DNA of 64,000 nucleotides, from NCBI RefSeq assembly GCF_014195545.1, contig NZ_JACIBX010000010.1, positions 50,450-114,449 of the forward strand. The letters run 5' to 3'. This stretch comes from Limimaricola variabilis (lineage in GTDB: Bacteria; Pseudomonadota; Alphaproteobacteria; Rhodobacterales; Rhodobacteraceae). Below, piece after piece: positions 9,131 through 17,372 of this stretch. Numbering within the stretch: position 1 is the stretch's first letter; each line of letters begins with the position of its first letter. Under the pieces are notes generated by a model. That model saw only the letters and a list, made by a program, of their open reading frames with translations. It was not told the DNA's origin and made no database searches. A program made the translations under genes and the position numbers.

Positions 9131-10090
9131 ATGGACGCTCCCACCCTTTGCACGATCGGCGAGCTTCTGGTCGAGTTCGTCTCCCACAAGAAGGGCTGCG
9201 GCCTCAGGACGATCGCCGATTACAGCGGGCCCTACCCCAGCGGCGCACCAGCCATCTTTCTGGATCAGGCGGCTCGTATGGGGGCTCGCACGCGCATGTA
9301 TGGCGGCCTCGGCGAGGACGGTTTCGGTCAGCTCCTGCGTGACCGGCTCGACCGAGACGGCGTCGGCACCGAGGGCGTCGAAAACGTGCCTGGCCGCACG
9401 ACCGGAACGGCCTTCGTGTCGTATTACGACGATGGCAGACGCGATTTCATCTTCCATCTGGCGAATACCGCCGCCGACGGCTTTTCCTTCGACGCGGGCA
9501 CGCTGCCGGACGGCGATTTGGTGCTCCATGTCTCGGCCGCCTCCCTCGGCGCGGCGCCCCTCCGGCATGCCATCATGCGGGGCGTCGAGGCCGTTCTGTC
9601 CCGTGGCGGCCGGATCACCTGCGACCCCAACGCCCGGCCAGAGCTGCTGCGGGACGATGCCGCGCGCGAGGCGCTGGAATACGTCGTGGCCCGAAGCTGG
9701 TGCCTGATGCCCAGCACGAGCGACCTCGGCTTTCTCTACCCCGATCTCGACGAGAGCGCCGCGATCGACAGGTTGCTGGACTCCTCGGCAGAGATCGTCG
9801 CGGTGAAGCGTGGCGCCGGCGGCGCCACCCTGGTGGGCCATGGCGAGCGACACGACCTTCCGGGCCATGCCGTCACCGAGATCGATCCCACCGGGGCCGG
9901 TGACGGCTTTTGCGGGACGCTCGTCGCCCTGCTTCTCCAGGGCCGGCCCCTTGCCGAAGCCGGCCGCTTGGCGAACGCCGCCGGTGCCATCGCGGTCACG
10001 CGACGCGGCCCCATGGAGGGCAATTCCACGCCCGCCGAGATCGAGGCTTTCCTGGCCTCATCGCTCAATCCCGAAGGAAAATCCGCATGA
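9131..10090 (+). CDS. PfkB-family sugar kinase (tagatose/fructose kinase-like)
   Basis: This 319-residue ribokinase-fold kinase shows the PfkB signature D252-PTGAG-D258, where D258 is the expected catalytic base, and a substrate lid containing GGLGEDGFG. An AGGAGG ribosome binding site at 9121 fixes the start at 9131. The stop overlaps the next start (ATGA), so it is coupled to the GatZ-like gene. A polyol dehydrogenase would make a ketohexose, this kinase would phosphorylate it at C6, and the GatZ-like protein would act on the product. The preferred sugar, tagatose or fructose, cannot be decided by eye. Confidence 0.85.
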   Translation: MDAPTLCTIGELLVEFVSHKKGCGLRTIADYSGPYPSGAPAIFLDQAARMGARTRMYGGLGEDGFGQLLRDRLDRDGVGTEGVENVPGRTTGTAFVSYYDDGRRDFIFHLANTAADGFSFDAGTLPDGDLVLHVSAASLGAAPLRHAIMRGVEAVLSRGGRITCDPNARPELLRDDAAREALEYVVARSWCLMPSTSDLGFLYPDLDESAAIDRLLDSSAEIVAVKRGAGGATLVGHGERHDLPGHAVTEIDPTGAGDGFCGTLVALLLQGRPLAEAGRLANAAGAIAVTRRGPMEGNSTPAEIEAFLASSLNPEGKSA

Positions 10091-11346
10091 CCGATATCCA
10101 TGCCCTGATCGAGGCCAATCGCACCGGTGACACCGTGGGCCTGCCCAGCTTCTGCACCGCCAACGCGCATGTCCTGCGGGCCATCCTCGGCTGCGCCGGC
10201 CGGGTCGACGCGCCGATCGTGATCGAGGCGACCTGCAACCAGGTGAACCAGGAGGGCGGCTATACCGGCATGACCCCGGCCGACTACATGGCCTGGATCA
10301 CGGAACTGGCCAGCGAGGCCGGCGTCTCCATGGATCGCCTGATCCTCGGCGGGGACCATCTCGGCCCCAACCCCTGGCGCAAGGAGACGGCGGAGAGCGC
10401 CATGGAGAAGGCGCGCGAACTGGTTCGCCAATACGCCGAGGCCGGTTACCGCAAGATCCATCTCGACGCGAGCATGGCTCTTGGCGGTGAGCCCCAGCCG
10501 AGTTTCGAGCTGGTTGCCGAGCGCGCCGCCGAGCTGTGCGCCGTGGCCGAGAAGCATGCCCCGGAACCAGAGGCACTGATCTACATCATCGGGACCGAGG
10601 TACCGATCCCCGGCGGCGAAACCGAGGACACCGATACGCTCGACGTCACCTCGACCGAGCGGCTCGAGAAAACGATCGAAACCCATCGTGCCGCCTTCGC
10701 CGCGCGGGGCCTCGAGGCCGTCTGGCCGCGCATCGTCTCCGTGGTCACCCAGCCCGGCGTCGATTTCAGCCACACCTCGATCTATCCCTTCGATCCCGCC
10801 CCCGCCGCCCCGCTGCGGGACGCCATAAAGGGGGTCGAGGGCCTGAGCTTCGAGGCGCATTCTACCGATTACCAGTCGACCGAGGCTCTGGCGCAGCTCG
10901 TGGCGAACCACTTCTTCTTTCTGAAGGTCGGACCCGAGCTGACCTTCCGCTTCCGGGAGGCGGTCTTCGCCCTGGCGGCGATCGAGGCGGAGCTGGGCCT
11001 GTCGGATCCGAGCCGGATCATCGAGACGCTGGACGCATGCATGGCCGAGCGGCCGGACCACTGGCAGGATTACTATCAGGGCAGCGCGCAGGAGATCAGG
11101 CTGCTCAAGCGCTATAGCTACAGCGACCGCATCCGCTATTACTGGGGCGACCCGCAGGTCGCCGGTGCGCTCGACAAGCTGCTCACAAACCTGCGGGGCG
11201 CCAGGCTCAGCGAAAGCCTCGTGTCGCAGTATTTCTCCGGGTTCGACTTCGGCACCATCCCGACCTCCCCGGACGAGATGATAGCCCGGCACGTGCAGGG
11301 ATCGGTGCTGCGCTACTTCGCGGCCTGCGGGTTCAAAGCGCACTGA
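10087..11346 (+). CDS. GatZ/KbaZ-family protein, candidate D-tagatose-6-phosphate 4-epimerase
   Basis: This 419-residue TIM-barrel protein is of the GatZ/KbaZ/AgaZ family, with the hallmark EATCNQVNQEGGYTGM (residues 47-62), GGDHLGPNPW and IYIIGTEVPIPGGE. In enterobacteria GatZ supports the tagatose-1,6-bisphosphate aldolase GatY, and no GatY-like partner is present here. In Agrobacterium a GatZ-like enzyme is known as D-tagatose 6-phosphate 4-epimerase (EC 5.1.3.40) in altritol and galactitol breakdown. The same neighbours occur here (SmoE-type transporter, dehydrogenases, kinase), so epimerase activity yielding fructose 6-phosphate is the favoured reading. It is coupled to the kinase by a four-base overlap. 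Confidence 0.85.
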   Translation: MTDIHALIEANRTGDTVGLPSFCTANAHVLRAILGCAGRVDAPIVIEATCNQVNQEGGYTGMTPADYMAWITELASEAGVSMDRLILGGDHLGPNPWRKETAESAMEKARELVRQYAEAGYRKIHLDASMALGGEPQPSFELVAERAAELCAVAEKHAPEPEALIYIIGTEVPIPGGETEDTDTLDVTSTERLEKTIETHRAAFAARGLEAVWPRIVSVVTQPGVDFSHTSIYPFDPAPAAPLRDAIKGVEGLSFEAHSTDYQSTEALAQLVANHFFFLKVGPELTFRFREAVFALAAIEAELGLSDPSRIIETLDACMAERPDHWQDYYQGSAQEIRLLKRYSYSDRIRYYWGDPQVAGALDKLLTNLRGARLSESLVSQYFSGFDFGTIPTSPDEMIARHVQGSVLRYFAACGFKAH

Positions 11347-11365
11347 GCGAGGCGCGCGCATCGCA

Positions 11366-11393
11366 GCTCCCCGGCCCTCAGCGGCCGGGGAGC
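11366..11393. terminator. Bidirectional terminator-like hairpin between convergent genes
   Basis: Perfect 11-bp arms GCTCCCCGGCC (11366-11376) and GGCCGGGGAGC (11383-11393) enclose a six-base loop. It sits between the plus-strand gatZ-like gene and the minus-strand yhaV-like gene and covers the toxin stop codon. There is no long T tract, so its strength is uncertain. Confidence 0.65.
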
Positions 11394-11896
11394 GTCTCGA
11401 GATCGTCCTCGAAACGCGCCGCAGCCAGCGCGGCCTCCTTCATCAGCGTGTCGAAATCGTCCGGCGGGTTGCCGCTGTCCAGCATGCCCTTGAACGTCGC
11501 ATAGGCATCGGTCCTGCGCCCATAGGCCCGCAAGGATCGCTCGTCGTTCACCCAAGCGAGCACGATGACCTTGGCAGAACTGTCGAAGCGGTAGAACAAG
11601 CGATACTGCTGGAAGAATTTTGCACGAAACCAGTGTTTTCGCTGTTCGCCCAAGGTATCACCCTGTCGAAAAGCCGGCGCGGCGGGATCGGCAGGAATGT
11701 TCTCGCAGACCAGTTTGAAGATCGCCGCGAGCCGCTTCGTGCAGTTCTTCTTCTGCCAGGTTTTCGGGTCACGTTGTCGGCGTGCCTCGACTTCCTCGAT
11801 CAACCCTTCGAGCTGATCAAGGAAAACGGGATGGGCATAGATTGACCAGCCATTGACGAGGAGCGGCGCATTCACGTCCGGACCGCCCTTGGTCAT
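11378..11896 (-). CDS. yhaV: Type II toxin, YhaV-family ribonuclease
   Basis: This 172-residue protein matches the YhaV toxin of PrlF-YhaV systems: VNGWSIYAHPVFLDQLEGLI near the start, KRLAAIFKLV, FRQGDTLG, and the RelE-like core HWFRAKFFQQYRLFYRFD followed by VLAWVNDERSLRAYG. YhaV cleaves mRNA and is neutralised by PrlF. The gene follows the antitoxin with a four-base overlap. It may act in plasmid maintenance, although it lies about 19 kb from the replication genes. The last 20 or so residues appear to be an extension beyond the core. Confidence 0.88.
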   Translation of the reverse strand: MTKGGPDVNAPLLVNGWSIYAHPVFLDQLEGLIEEVEARRQRDPKTWQKKNCTKRLAAIFKLVCENIPADPAAPAFRQGDTLGEQRKHWFRAKFFQQYRLFYRFDSSAKVIVLAWVNDERSLRAYGRRTDAYATFKGMLDSGNPPDDFDTLMKEAALAAARFEDDLETLPGR

Positions 11897-12219
11897 TCAT
11901 CCTCGGGGGAAAGCGGTTCGTCGAGATCGATCTCGATCTCGCCCACGAGCCCTGCGAGACGATCCCGCAGGCCCCCATCGAACGCACGGAGGCGTTCGGG
12001 ATGCGTCTGGATATCTGCTTCGAGGAAATCGAGGAATGCTGCCAGGGCAGGATCTTTTTCCCCAGACCGCATGGGCTCGATGTAGACCCGGCCGCTCGGC
12101 TCGATGCAATAGGCGATCTCATCGCCCTTGCCGAGTTTGAGCTGCTTGCGCACGCCCCGCGGCACCGTCGTCTGATAGCGATCCGTCAGTTTCGAGCGTT
12201 CCTGAGCGAGCGGGGTCAT
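11893..12219 (-). CDS. prlF: Type II antitoxin, PrlF family (AbrB-like)
   Basis: This 108-residue antitoxin has a swapped-hairpin AbrB/SpoVT N-terminal DNA-binding domain (KLTDRYQTTVPRGVRKQLKLGKGDEI) and an acidic C-terminal tail ending EPLSPEDE that would bind the toxin. The start at 12219 (MTPLAQ) is preferred over an ATG 33 bases upstream because GGGAGG lies seven bases before it. A 22-bp palindrome just upstream is the likely site of autorepression. Confidence 0.9.
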   Translation of the reverse strand: MTPLAQERSKLTDRYQTTVPRGVRKQLKLGKGDEIAYCIEPSGRVYIEPMRSGEKDPALAAFLDFLEADIQTHPERLRAFDGGLRDRLAGLVGEIEIDLDEPLSPEDE

Positions 12220-12251
12220 GGCAACCTCCCAAGGCGAGCGTGTGGCCGACA

Positions 12252-12273
12252 ATGTAATGCAACCGCATTACAT
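12252..12273. promoter_or_regulatory. 22-bp palindrome, probable PrlF-YhaV autoregulatory operator
   Basis: Perfect nine-base arms ATGTAATGC (12252-12260) and GCATTACAT (12265-12273) are separated by AACC. It lies 33-54 bases upstream of the prlF start, where the promoter is expected. AbrB-type antitoxins bind such inverted sites in their own promoters. Confidence 0.65.
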
Positions 12274-12395
12274 CATCAAGCGGGCCTTCACTTCCGATTT
12301 CAGAGTTTTCGGCAGCCGCCCGTTCAACCCCAATCCAGAGTTATCCAGCGCTGGAGACAAGCTTTCCTCGCAACAAAAGCACCGTTGCATACAAA

Positions 12396-12409
12396 TTGAC
12401 GCGCGTAAA
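12396..12409. promoter_or_regulatory. Operator-like palindrome, site 4 (TTGAC-GCGC-GTAAA)
   Basis: Fourth copy of the polyol-locus palindrome, followed by TTTTATATGAT, which resembles a -10 region. It lies about 100 bases before the RbsB-type gene. Its presence here ties the second transporter to the LacI regulator encoded 3.4 kb away. Confidence 0.75.
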
Positions 12410-12507
12410 TTTTATATGATACACATGATTCATTCGAGGCTGGGGAGCCCTCGATCACTTCGACCATGCGCTCCCCTTCAGCATTCATCGCAGGGAGGAG
12501 AACCCGC

Positions 12508-13392
12508 ATGTCCCGTATTCTCATCAAGAGCCTTGCCACCGGGGCTTTCGTTCTGGCCGCAGGTGCAGCCTGGGCCGACGGCATCGGCGCATCGCTGCTG
12601 ACGCAGCAGCATCCGTTCTACATTGAAATCGCCAACGCGATGACGGCCGAGGCCGAGGCTCGTGAGGTCGATCTCGAGATCTCGATCGCCAACCAGGACC
12701 TGTCCAAGCAGCTTGCCGATGTCGAGGACTTCATCGTCAAGGGCGTGGACGTTCTGGTGATCTCGCCGGTCGACAGCCAAGGCGTTCTGCCCGCGATCCT
12801 CAAGGCCCAGCAGGCAGGGATCGAGGTCATCACCGTAGACGTCCCGGCTCAGGGCGTCGAGGTCACGTCCTATGTCGGCACGGACAACTACACCGGAGGC
12901 GTGAAGGCGGCCGAGCTGATGGGTGAGGTTCTCGGGGGCGAAGGCAAGGTGGCGATCATCGACTATCCAACCGTGCAATCGGTGGTCTCGCGCATCGAGG
13001 GCTTCAAGAAGGGGCTCGAGGATTTCCCCGGCATCGAGATCGTTGCGCAGCAGACCGGCATTACCCGCGCCGAGGCTCTGGCGACGGCCCAGAACATGCT
13101 TCAGGCCAATCCCGAGATCACCGGCATCTTCGGCTTCGGCGACGATGCCGCGCTTGCGGCGGCCGTGGCGGTGAAATCGGCCGGGCTCGAGGAGCAGGTC
13201 AGGGTCATCGGCTTTGATGGCATGGAAGAAGCCCGCAATGCTGTCGACACCGACCCGGTGATGGTCGGCGTGATCCAGCAGTTCCCCGATCAGATGGGCA
13301 AGATCGCGGTCGAGACCGCACTCAAGGTCGCGAGCGGCGAAGCCGTCCCGGCAGAGCAGCCGATCGTGCCGGGCGTCTACACCAAGGAGTGA
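12508..13392 (+). CDS. Periplasmic sugar-binding protein (RbsB type) of CUT2 ABC transporter
   Basis: This 294-residue periplasmic binding protein begins the second transporter operon. Its signal peptide ends near residue 23 (AGAAWA-D). The fold is the ribose/galactose type, with HPFYIEIANAM, DVLVISPVDSQGV and VIGFDGMEEARNAV. GGGAGGAG at 12493-12500 fixes the start at 12508: an upstream in-frame ATG at 12466 has no ribosome binding site. The CUT2 family imports monosaccharides or small polyols. The shared operator motif suggests a substrate related to the polyol unit. Confidence 0.9.
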   Translation: MSRILIKSLATGAFVLAAGAAWADGIGASLLTQQHPFYIEIANAMTAEAEAREVDLEISIANQDLSKQLADVEDFIVKGVDVLVISPVDSQGVLPAILKAQQAGIEVITVDVPAQGVEVTSYVGTDNYTGGVKAAELMGEVLGGEGKVAIIDYPTVQSVVSRIEGFKKGLEDFPGIEIVAQQTGITRAEALATAQNMLQANPEITGIFGFGDDAALAAAVAVKSAGLEEQVRVIGFDGMEEARNAVDTDPVMVGVIQQFPDQMGKIAVETALKVASGEAVPAEQPIVPGVYTKE

Positions 13393-13400
13393 CGCCCGCG

Positions 13401-13433
13401 GGCGGCTGCGGGCTCCTCCCGCCCGCAGCCGCC
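13401..13433 (+). promoter_or_regulatory. Stem-loop between the RbsB-type and RbsA-type genes
   Basis: Perfect 13-bp arms GGCGGCTGCGGGC (13401-13413) and GCCCGCAGCCGCC (13421-13433) enclose a seven-base loop just after the binding-protein stop. It is followed by a good AAAGGAGG ribosome binding site for the ATPase. Probable mRNA stabiliser or partial terminator. Confidence 0.7.
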
Positions 13434-13471
13434 TTGTCGCCCCCAGGCCTGCAAACCGAAAGGAGGCCTCC

Positions 13472-14983
13472 ATGTCGCAACCCGATGCCAGCGCCGTGCT
13501 CACTCTGAAGGATGTCGAGAAAACCTTCGGCCCGGTCGTCGCGCTGAAACGCATGAGCCTCACCGTTCGGCCAGGCCGGGTTCACACCCTTCTCGGCGAG
13601 AACGGCGCCGGCAAATCCACGCTGATGAAGATCCTGGCCGGGGTGCATGCGCCATCCGCTGGCACCATCACCCTTGAGGGTCGGCCCTTCGTCCCGCTCT
13701 CGCCGCAGGATGCGGCGGCACGCGGGCTGGCGATCGTTTTCCAGGAGCTGAGTCTTTGCAACAACCTGACGGTGGCCGAGAACATCCTCGCCACGCGCGA
13801 GCCGGCTGTCGCGGGGTTTATCTCCGACCGCAAGCTGATTGCCCGGGCGCGTCAGCTGGTCGAGGAGCTCGGCCTACCCGTCAGCGTCACCGCGCGCGTT
13901 GCCGACCTGTCGATCGCGCAGCGCCAACTTGTGGAGATAGCCAAGGGGCTCAGTCACGACGCGAAGGTTGTCATCTTCGATGAACCAACGTCTTCGCTGT
14001 CGGACTCCGAAGCCGAGATCCTGTTCCGGATCATCGGCCGGCTGAAAGCCCAAGGAAAGGCGGTCATCTACATTTCGCACCGCATGGAAGAGATCATGCG
14101 TCTCTCCGACGACATCACCGTCATCCGCGACGGCGAATACATCACCACCGTCGAGGCCCGCGAGACCACGATCGATCACCTGATCGCGCTGATGGTGGGA
14201 CGGCGGATGGACGAAATCTATCCACCTCGGATCGGAGATGGGCCCAAGCTCCACGTGGCGCCGGTGCTGGCGGTCAAAGGTCTGACCCGCATGGGCGATT
14301 TTGAGGATGTGAGCTTCGACCTGCACGCCGGCGAAATCCTCGGCGTCTTCGGTCTTGTGGGTTCCGGCCGCTCGGAGGTGATGAACGCCCTCTTCGGCAT
14401 GCGCCGCGCCTCCGGCGAAATTCGGCTGGACGGCAAGCCGGCAACGATAGGATCGGCGACCGAAGCAATCCGGCACGGGATCGGGTTCGTTACCGAGAAC
14501 CGCAAGGAGCAGGGGCTCGTGCTGTCGCACGCCCTGCGCCCCAACATCTCCATGGCGGCCCTGCCCCGTTTCTCGGCGAAGGGATTTCTCAAGCCCCGCG
14601 ACGAGTGCGCCGAAGCGCGGGCCGAGGTCGCCCGGTTGGCGATCCGGACCAACTCGATCGAAACCATCACCGGCACCCTGTCCGGCGGCAACCAGCAGAA
14701 GGTCGTGCTGGCCAAGTGGCTGGCGACGCATCCGCGCGTGCTGATCCTCGACGAGCCCACCCGCGGTGTCGATGTCGGCGCCAAGTTCGAAATCTACCGC
14801 ATCATTCGCCAGCTCGCGGCGGAGGGCACCGCAATCCTCATGGTTTCCTCCGAGCTGCCAGAGGTTCTGGGTCTCTCCGACCGCGTGATGGTCATGTCCG
14901 AAGGACAGGTCAAAACCATAACACCGCGCGAGGAACTGACGCCCGAGCGGGTCATGTCCTTTGCCACGGGAGGCCAGAAATGA
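13472..14983 (+). CDS. Sugar ABC transporter ATP-binding protein with two NBDs (RbsA type)
   Basis: This 503-residue protein has two fused nucleotide-binding domains. The first has GENGAGKST (residues 42-50), a variant signature LSIAQRQLVEIAKGL and VIFDEPTSSL. The second has the degenerate Walker A GLVGSGRSEV usual for this family, LSGGNQQKVVLAKWL and LILDEPTRGVDVGAK. It drives uptake through the permease encoded immediately downstream, whose ATG overlaps this stop (ATGA). Confidence 0.93.
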   Translation: MSQPDASAVLTLKDVEKTFGPVVALKRMSLTVRPGRVHTLLGENGAGKSTLMKILAGVHAPSAGTITLEGRPFVPLSPQDAAARGLAIVFQELSLCNNLTVAENILATREPAVAGFISDRKLIARARQLVEELGLPVSVTARVADLSIAQRQLVEIAKGLSHDAKVVIFDEPTSSLSDSEAEILFRIIGRLKAQGKAVIYISHRMEEIMRLSDDITVIRDGEYITTVEARETTIDHLIALMVGRRMDEIYPPRIGDGPKLHVAPVLAVKGLTRMGDFEDVSFDLHAGEILGVFGLVGSGRSEVMNALFGMRRASGEIRLDGKPATIGSATEAIRHGIGFVTENRKEQGLVLSHALRPNISMAALPRFSAKGFLKPRDECAEARAEVARLAIRTNSIETITGTLSGGNQQKVVLAKWLATHPRVLILDEPTRGVDVGAKFEIYRIIRQLAAEGTAILMVSSELPEVLGLSDRVMVMSEGQVKTITPREELTPERVMSFATGGQK

Positions 14984-15975
14984 ACCAGACACCCGCGACC
15001 ACGTCCCGGCCGACGCTCGATCGATCCGCGCGGCAGGATCTCTTTCGCTCGATGCTGCGCCAGTATGGCGGCATCCTGCTCGCACTTCTGGTGCTGTGCA
15101 TCTTCTTCTCGGTCGCCAACCCGCGCTTCATGTCGGTAGCCAACTTCATGAACGTGTTCCAGCAGGTCGCGGTCATCGCCATCGCCGCCTTCGGCATGAC
15201 CTGGGTCATTCTCCTGGGCGAGATCGACCTGTCGGTGGGCTCGATCATCGCGGTCGCCGGCATGGTCGGTGCGCAGATGTTCGCCTTGGGCTGGGGCTTC
15301 GCGCCGGCCCTACTCGTGACGCTGCTGACCGGGGCGGTGATGGGCTTGGTGAACGGCATGCTTACCGCGAAGCTGCTTCTGCCCTCCTTCATCGTGACGG
15401 TGGCCACGATGAGTATCTATCGCGGGATGGTCAGCCTGCCGACCAACGGCGCACCGGCGATGATCACCGACCCGACCTGGACGGCGATCGGCGCCAACGC
15501 CTTTCTCGGCCTGCCAATCATCATCTGGATCGTCGTCGCGCTTTTCCTCGTCAACCACATAGCGCTGTCGCGCACGACCTTCGGACGCAAGACCTATCTG
15601 ACCGGCGGCAACCGGGAGGCGGCGCTCTATTCCGGAATCAAGGTCGACCGGATGAAGATCGTCATCTTCATGATCTCGGGCCTGATGGCCGCGATATCCG
15701 GAATCCTGCTGTCCTCGCGTCTCTATTCGGCGCAGACCAACGCCGGAATGAGCTATGAACTCGACGCCATAGCCGCGGCCGTTCTCGGCGGCACGTCGTT
15801 GGCCGGCGGCGTTGGGACCATGGTCGGCACGCTGATCGGGGCGCTCATCATTGGAGCGCTGAACAACGGCATGAACATGATGTCGGTGCCCTACTTCTAC
15901 CAGCTGATCGTGAAGGGCCTGGTCATCATCGTGGCCGTCTGGCTCGATGTCCGGTCGAAGCGGAAAAATGCCTGA
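14980..15975 (+). CDS. Sugar ABC transporter permease (RbsC type)
   Basis: This 331-residue permease has eight or more hydrophobic segments. It shows the CUT2 permease hallmarks GEIDLSVGSIIAVAGM, LPSFIVTVATMSIYRG, TYLTGGNREAALYSGI and AAVLGGTSLAGGVGTM. The start at 14980 (MNQTPATTS) is set by the four-base overlap with the ATPase gene: the longer frame upstream is a shadow of that gene. It completes an RbsBAC-type import system. Confidence 0.92.
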   Translation: MNQTPATTSRPTLDRSARQDLFRSMLRQYGGILLALLVLCIFFSVANPRFMSVANFMNVFQQVAVIAIAAFGMTWVILLGEIDLSVGSIIAVAGMVGAQMFALGWGFAPALLVTLLTGAVMGLVNGMLTAKLLLPSFIVTVATMSIYRGMVSLPTNGAPAMITDPTWTAIGANAFLGLPIIIWIVVALFLVNHIALSRTTFGRKTYLTGGNREAALYSGIKVDRMKIVIFMISGLMAAISGILLSSRLYSAQTNAGMSYELDAIAAAVLGGTSLAGGVGTMVGTLIGALIIGALNNGMNMMSVPYFYQLIVKGLVIIVAVWLDVRSKRKNA

Positions 15976-16593
15976 ACCTGGCACAGCGGGGATCCGTCAT
16001 TCTATCGCTAACAGCGACTAAGATTCAGGTGCGCCATTCTCAATGGCTTGACCGTGGTCTACCTATCGGGGTTTGAACTGCCCCCTGCCTCACTTGCTTT
16101 GCCAGCCCATACCGCGCACTCAGGCAGGCCCAACCGGCAGGTCAGCATAGCGGCCATGCTGACCTGGTGGCTACCGAAATCGCCCACACGTCTTTTTCCT
16201 GTGACTGAGCCGCTATGCTTTTGGTAAATTTTGCTCAGAACTCCTCCAGGTCTCGGAGCGATTTTTCTGCCGTCTTTTTGATCGACACTGCTCGAGGAGG
16301 TTGGATGCGTCACGCGGATGGAATGACGAGCAAGCGCTTGCAGCGAATATTCATGGCACGGGCACGTTTGGCGGTAGCTACCATCACCTCATGGCGCTCC
16401 TTCCATGCTCCGGATGGTCAGTAGGCGCGAAACGCGTCGAACGAACTGGACCTGACACTCATGAGCGCAACGCAAGCTATGGCCGTACGGATCACTTCTC
16501 GTGTCCCTCAACGCGCATGCCCGACGGCCAGCCTGCCGCCCACTAAGTAGGTTAAGCATTTGAATTTAATGTGTTTTACATGAAATAAGCAAA
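15976..16593. other. 618-base non-coding stretch with one inverted repeat
   Basis: No convincing gene is seen here: the short open frames lack domain matches and ribosome binding sites. It contains a perfect inverted repeat with arms GGTCAGCAT (16140-16148) and ATGCTGACC (16156-16164), which may be a terminator stem or an old element end. The far end near 16550-16590 is AT-rich. Confidence 0.45.
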
Positions 16594-17372
16594 TCAGCCT
16601 CTATGATCGGCGTCGAAGTTCCGGAGGCCTTCCGCCAAGTTCTCAGTCGCCATCGCGTCGACTTTTATTTCCCCGCGAAACCTGGCTTCGCCCACCTCCC
16701 GGACCTCCATCTCCACGACCTGTTCCTGTCTCAGAGCATGGGGCAGTTCAGAGGTATCTTGCGACAGCTCGCACAGAAGGGCCGGAGCGATGGTCAGCCT
16801 GTCATACCCAGCCAACGCCTTGATCTGCGCCACGTTGCGGAACGACGCTCCCATGACAATGGTCCCGATGCCACTGGAATTGTAGTAGTCGAAGATCCGC
16901 CGCACCGACCGCACCCCTGGATCGACGTCGGAGGCATAGCCATCGACGCTGTCGGCTTTCCAATGCCAGTCGGTGATCCGCCCTACGAAGGGCGAGATCA
17001 GATAGACCCCGGCATCAGCACAAGCGGCCGCTCGGACCAGTAAAAACAGTAGCGTGAGGTTGCAATCGATGCCCTTGGCCTGGAGGATATCCGCTGCACA
17101 AATACCCTCCCAGGTCGCCGCGAGCTTGATGAGGGCGCGATCCTGCGGCATGCTACGCGCTGCGTAATCAGTGATGATCTCATGCGCGCGGACCACCGAC
17201 CCGGCGGTGTCGAAGGACAGACAGGCATCGACCTCAGTCAACATCCGGCCAGCACCAGTAACGGGTTGGTGGTGCAGTCGACCGGCGCATATCGCCGCAT
17301 CGCCATCAGATCGCCGGTATCTGCAACCGCCGTCGTTATCTCGCGCAGTTGATCGAGAACGCTTGCGATCAA
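16594..17372 (-). pseudogene. tal: Transaldolase (TalB type) with internal deletion and frameshift
   Basis: Two pieces of one transaldolase are visible. The N-terminal piece starts at a TTG at 17372 that overlaps the FGGY kinase stop (TTGA) and reads [19 protein letters not shown] and DCTTNP, ending in TGA at 17238-17240. The C-terminal piece runs from 17244 in another frame: TEVDACLSFDT, then ALIKLAATWEGI with the Schiff-base lysine, then NLTLLF and SPFVGRITDWH. Relative to E. coli TalB, about 50 residues between TTNPSL and TEVD are missing and the frame changes at the join. The enzyme links sedoheptulose 7-phosphate and glyceraldehyde 3-phosphate in the pentose phosphate pathway. This copy should not be functional, since the missing part carries strands of the barrel. 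Confidence 0.82.

Noticed and set aside
16140..16164. Inverted repeat considered as an insertion-sequence end
   Set aside because: The two arms face each other across seven bases, so this is a hairpin. No transposase or target duplication is visible nearby.
17238..17372. Transaldolase split considered as programmed frameshifting
   Set aside because: About 50 residues are missing between the two parts, so a frame change alone would not rebuild the enzyme.
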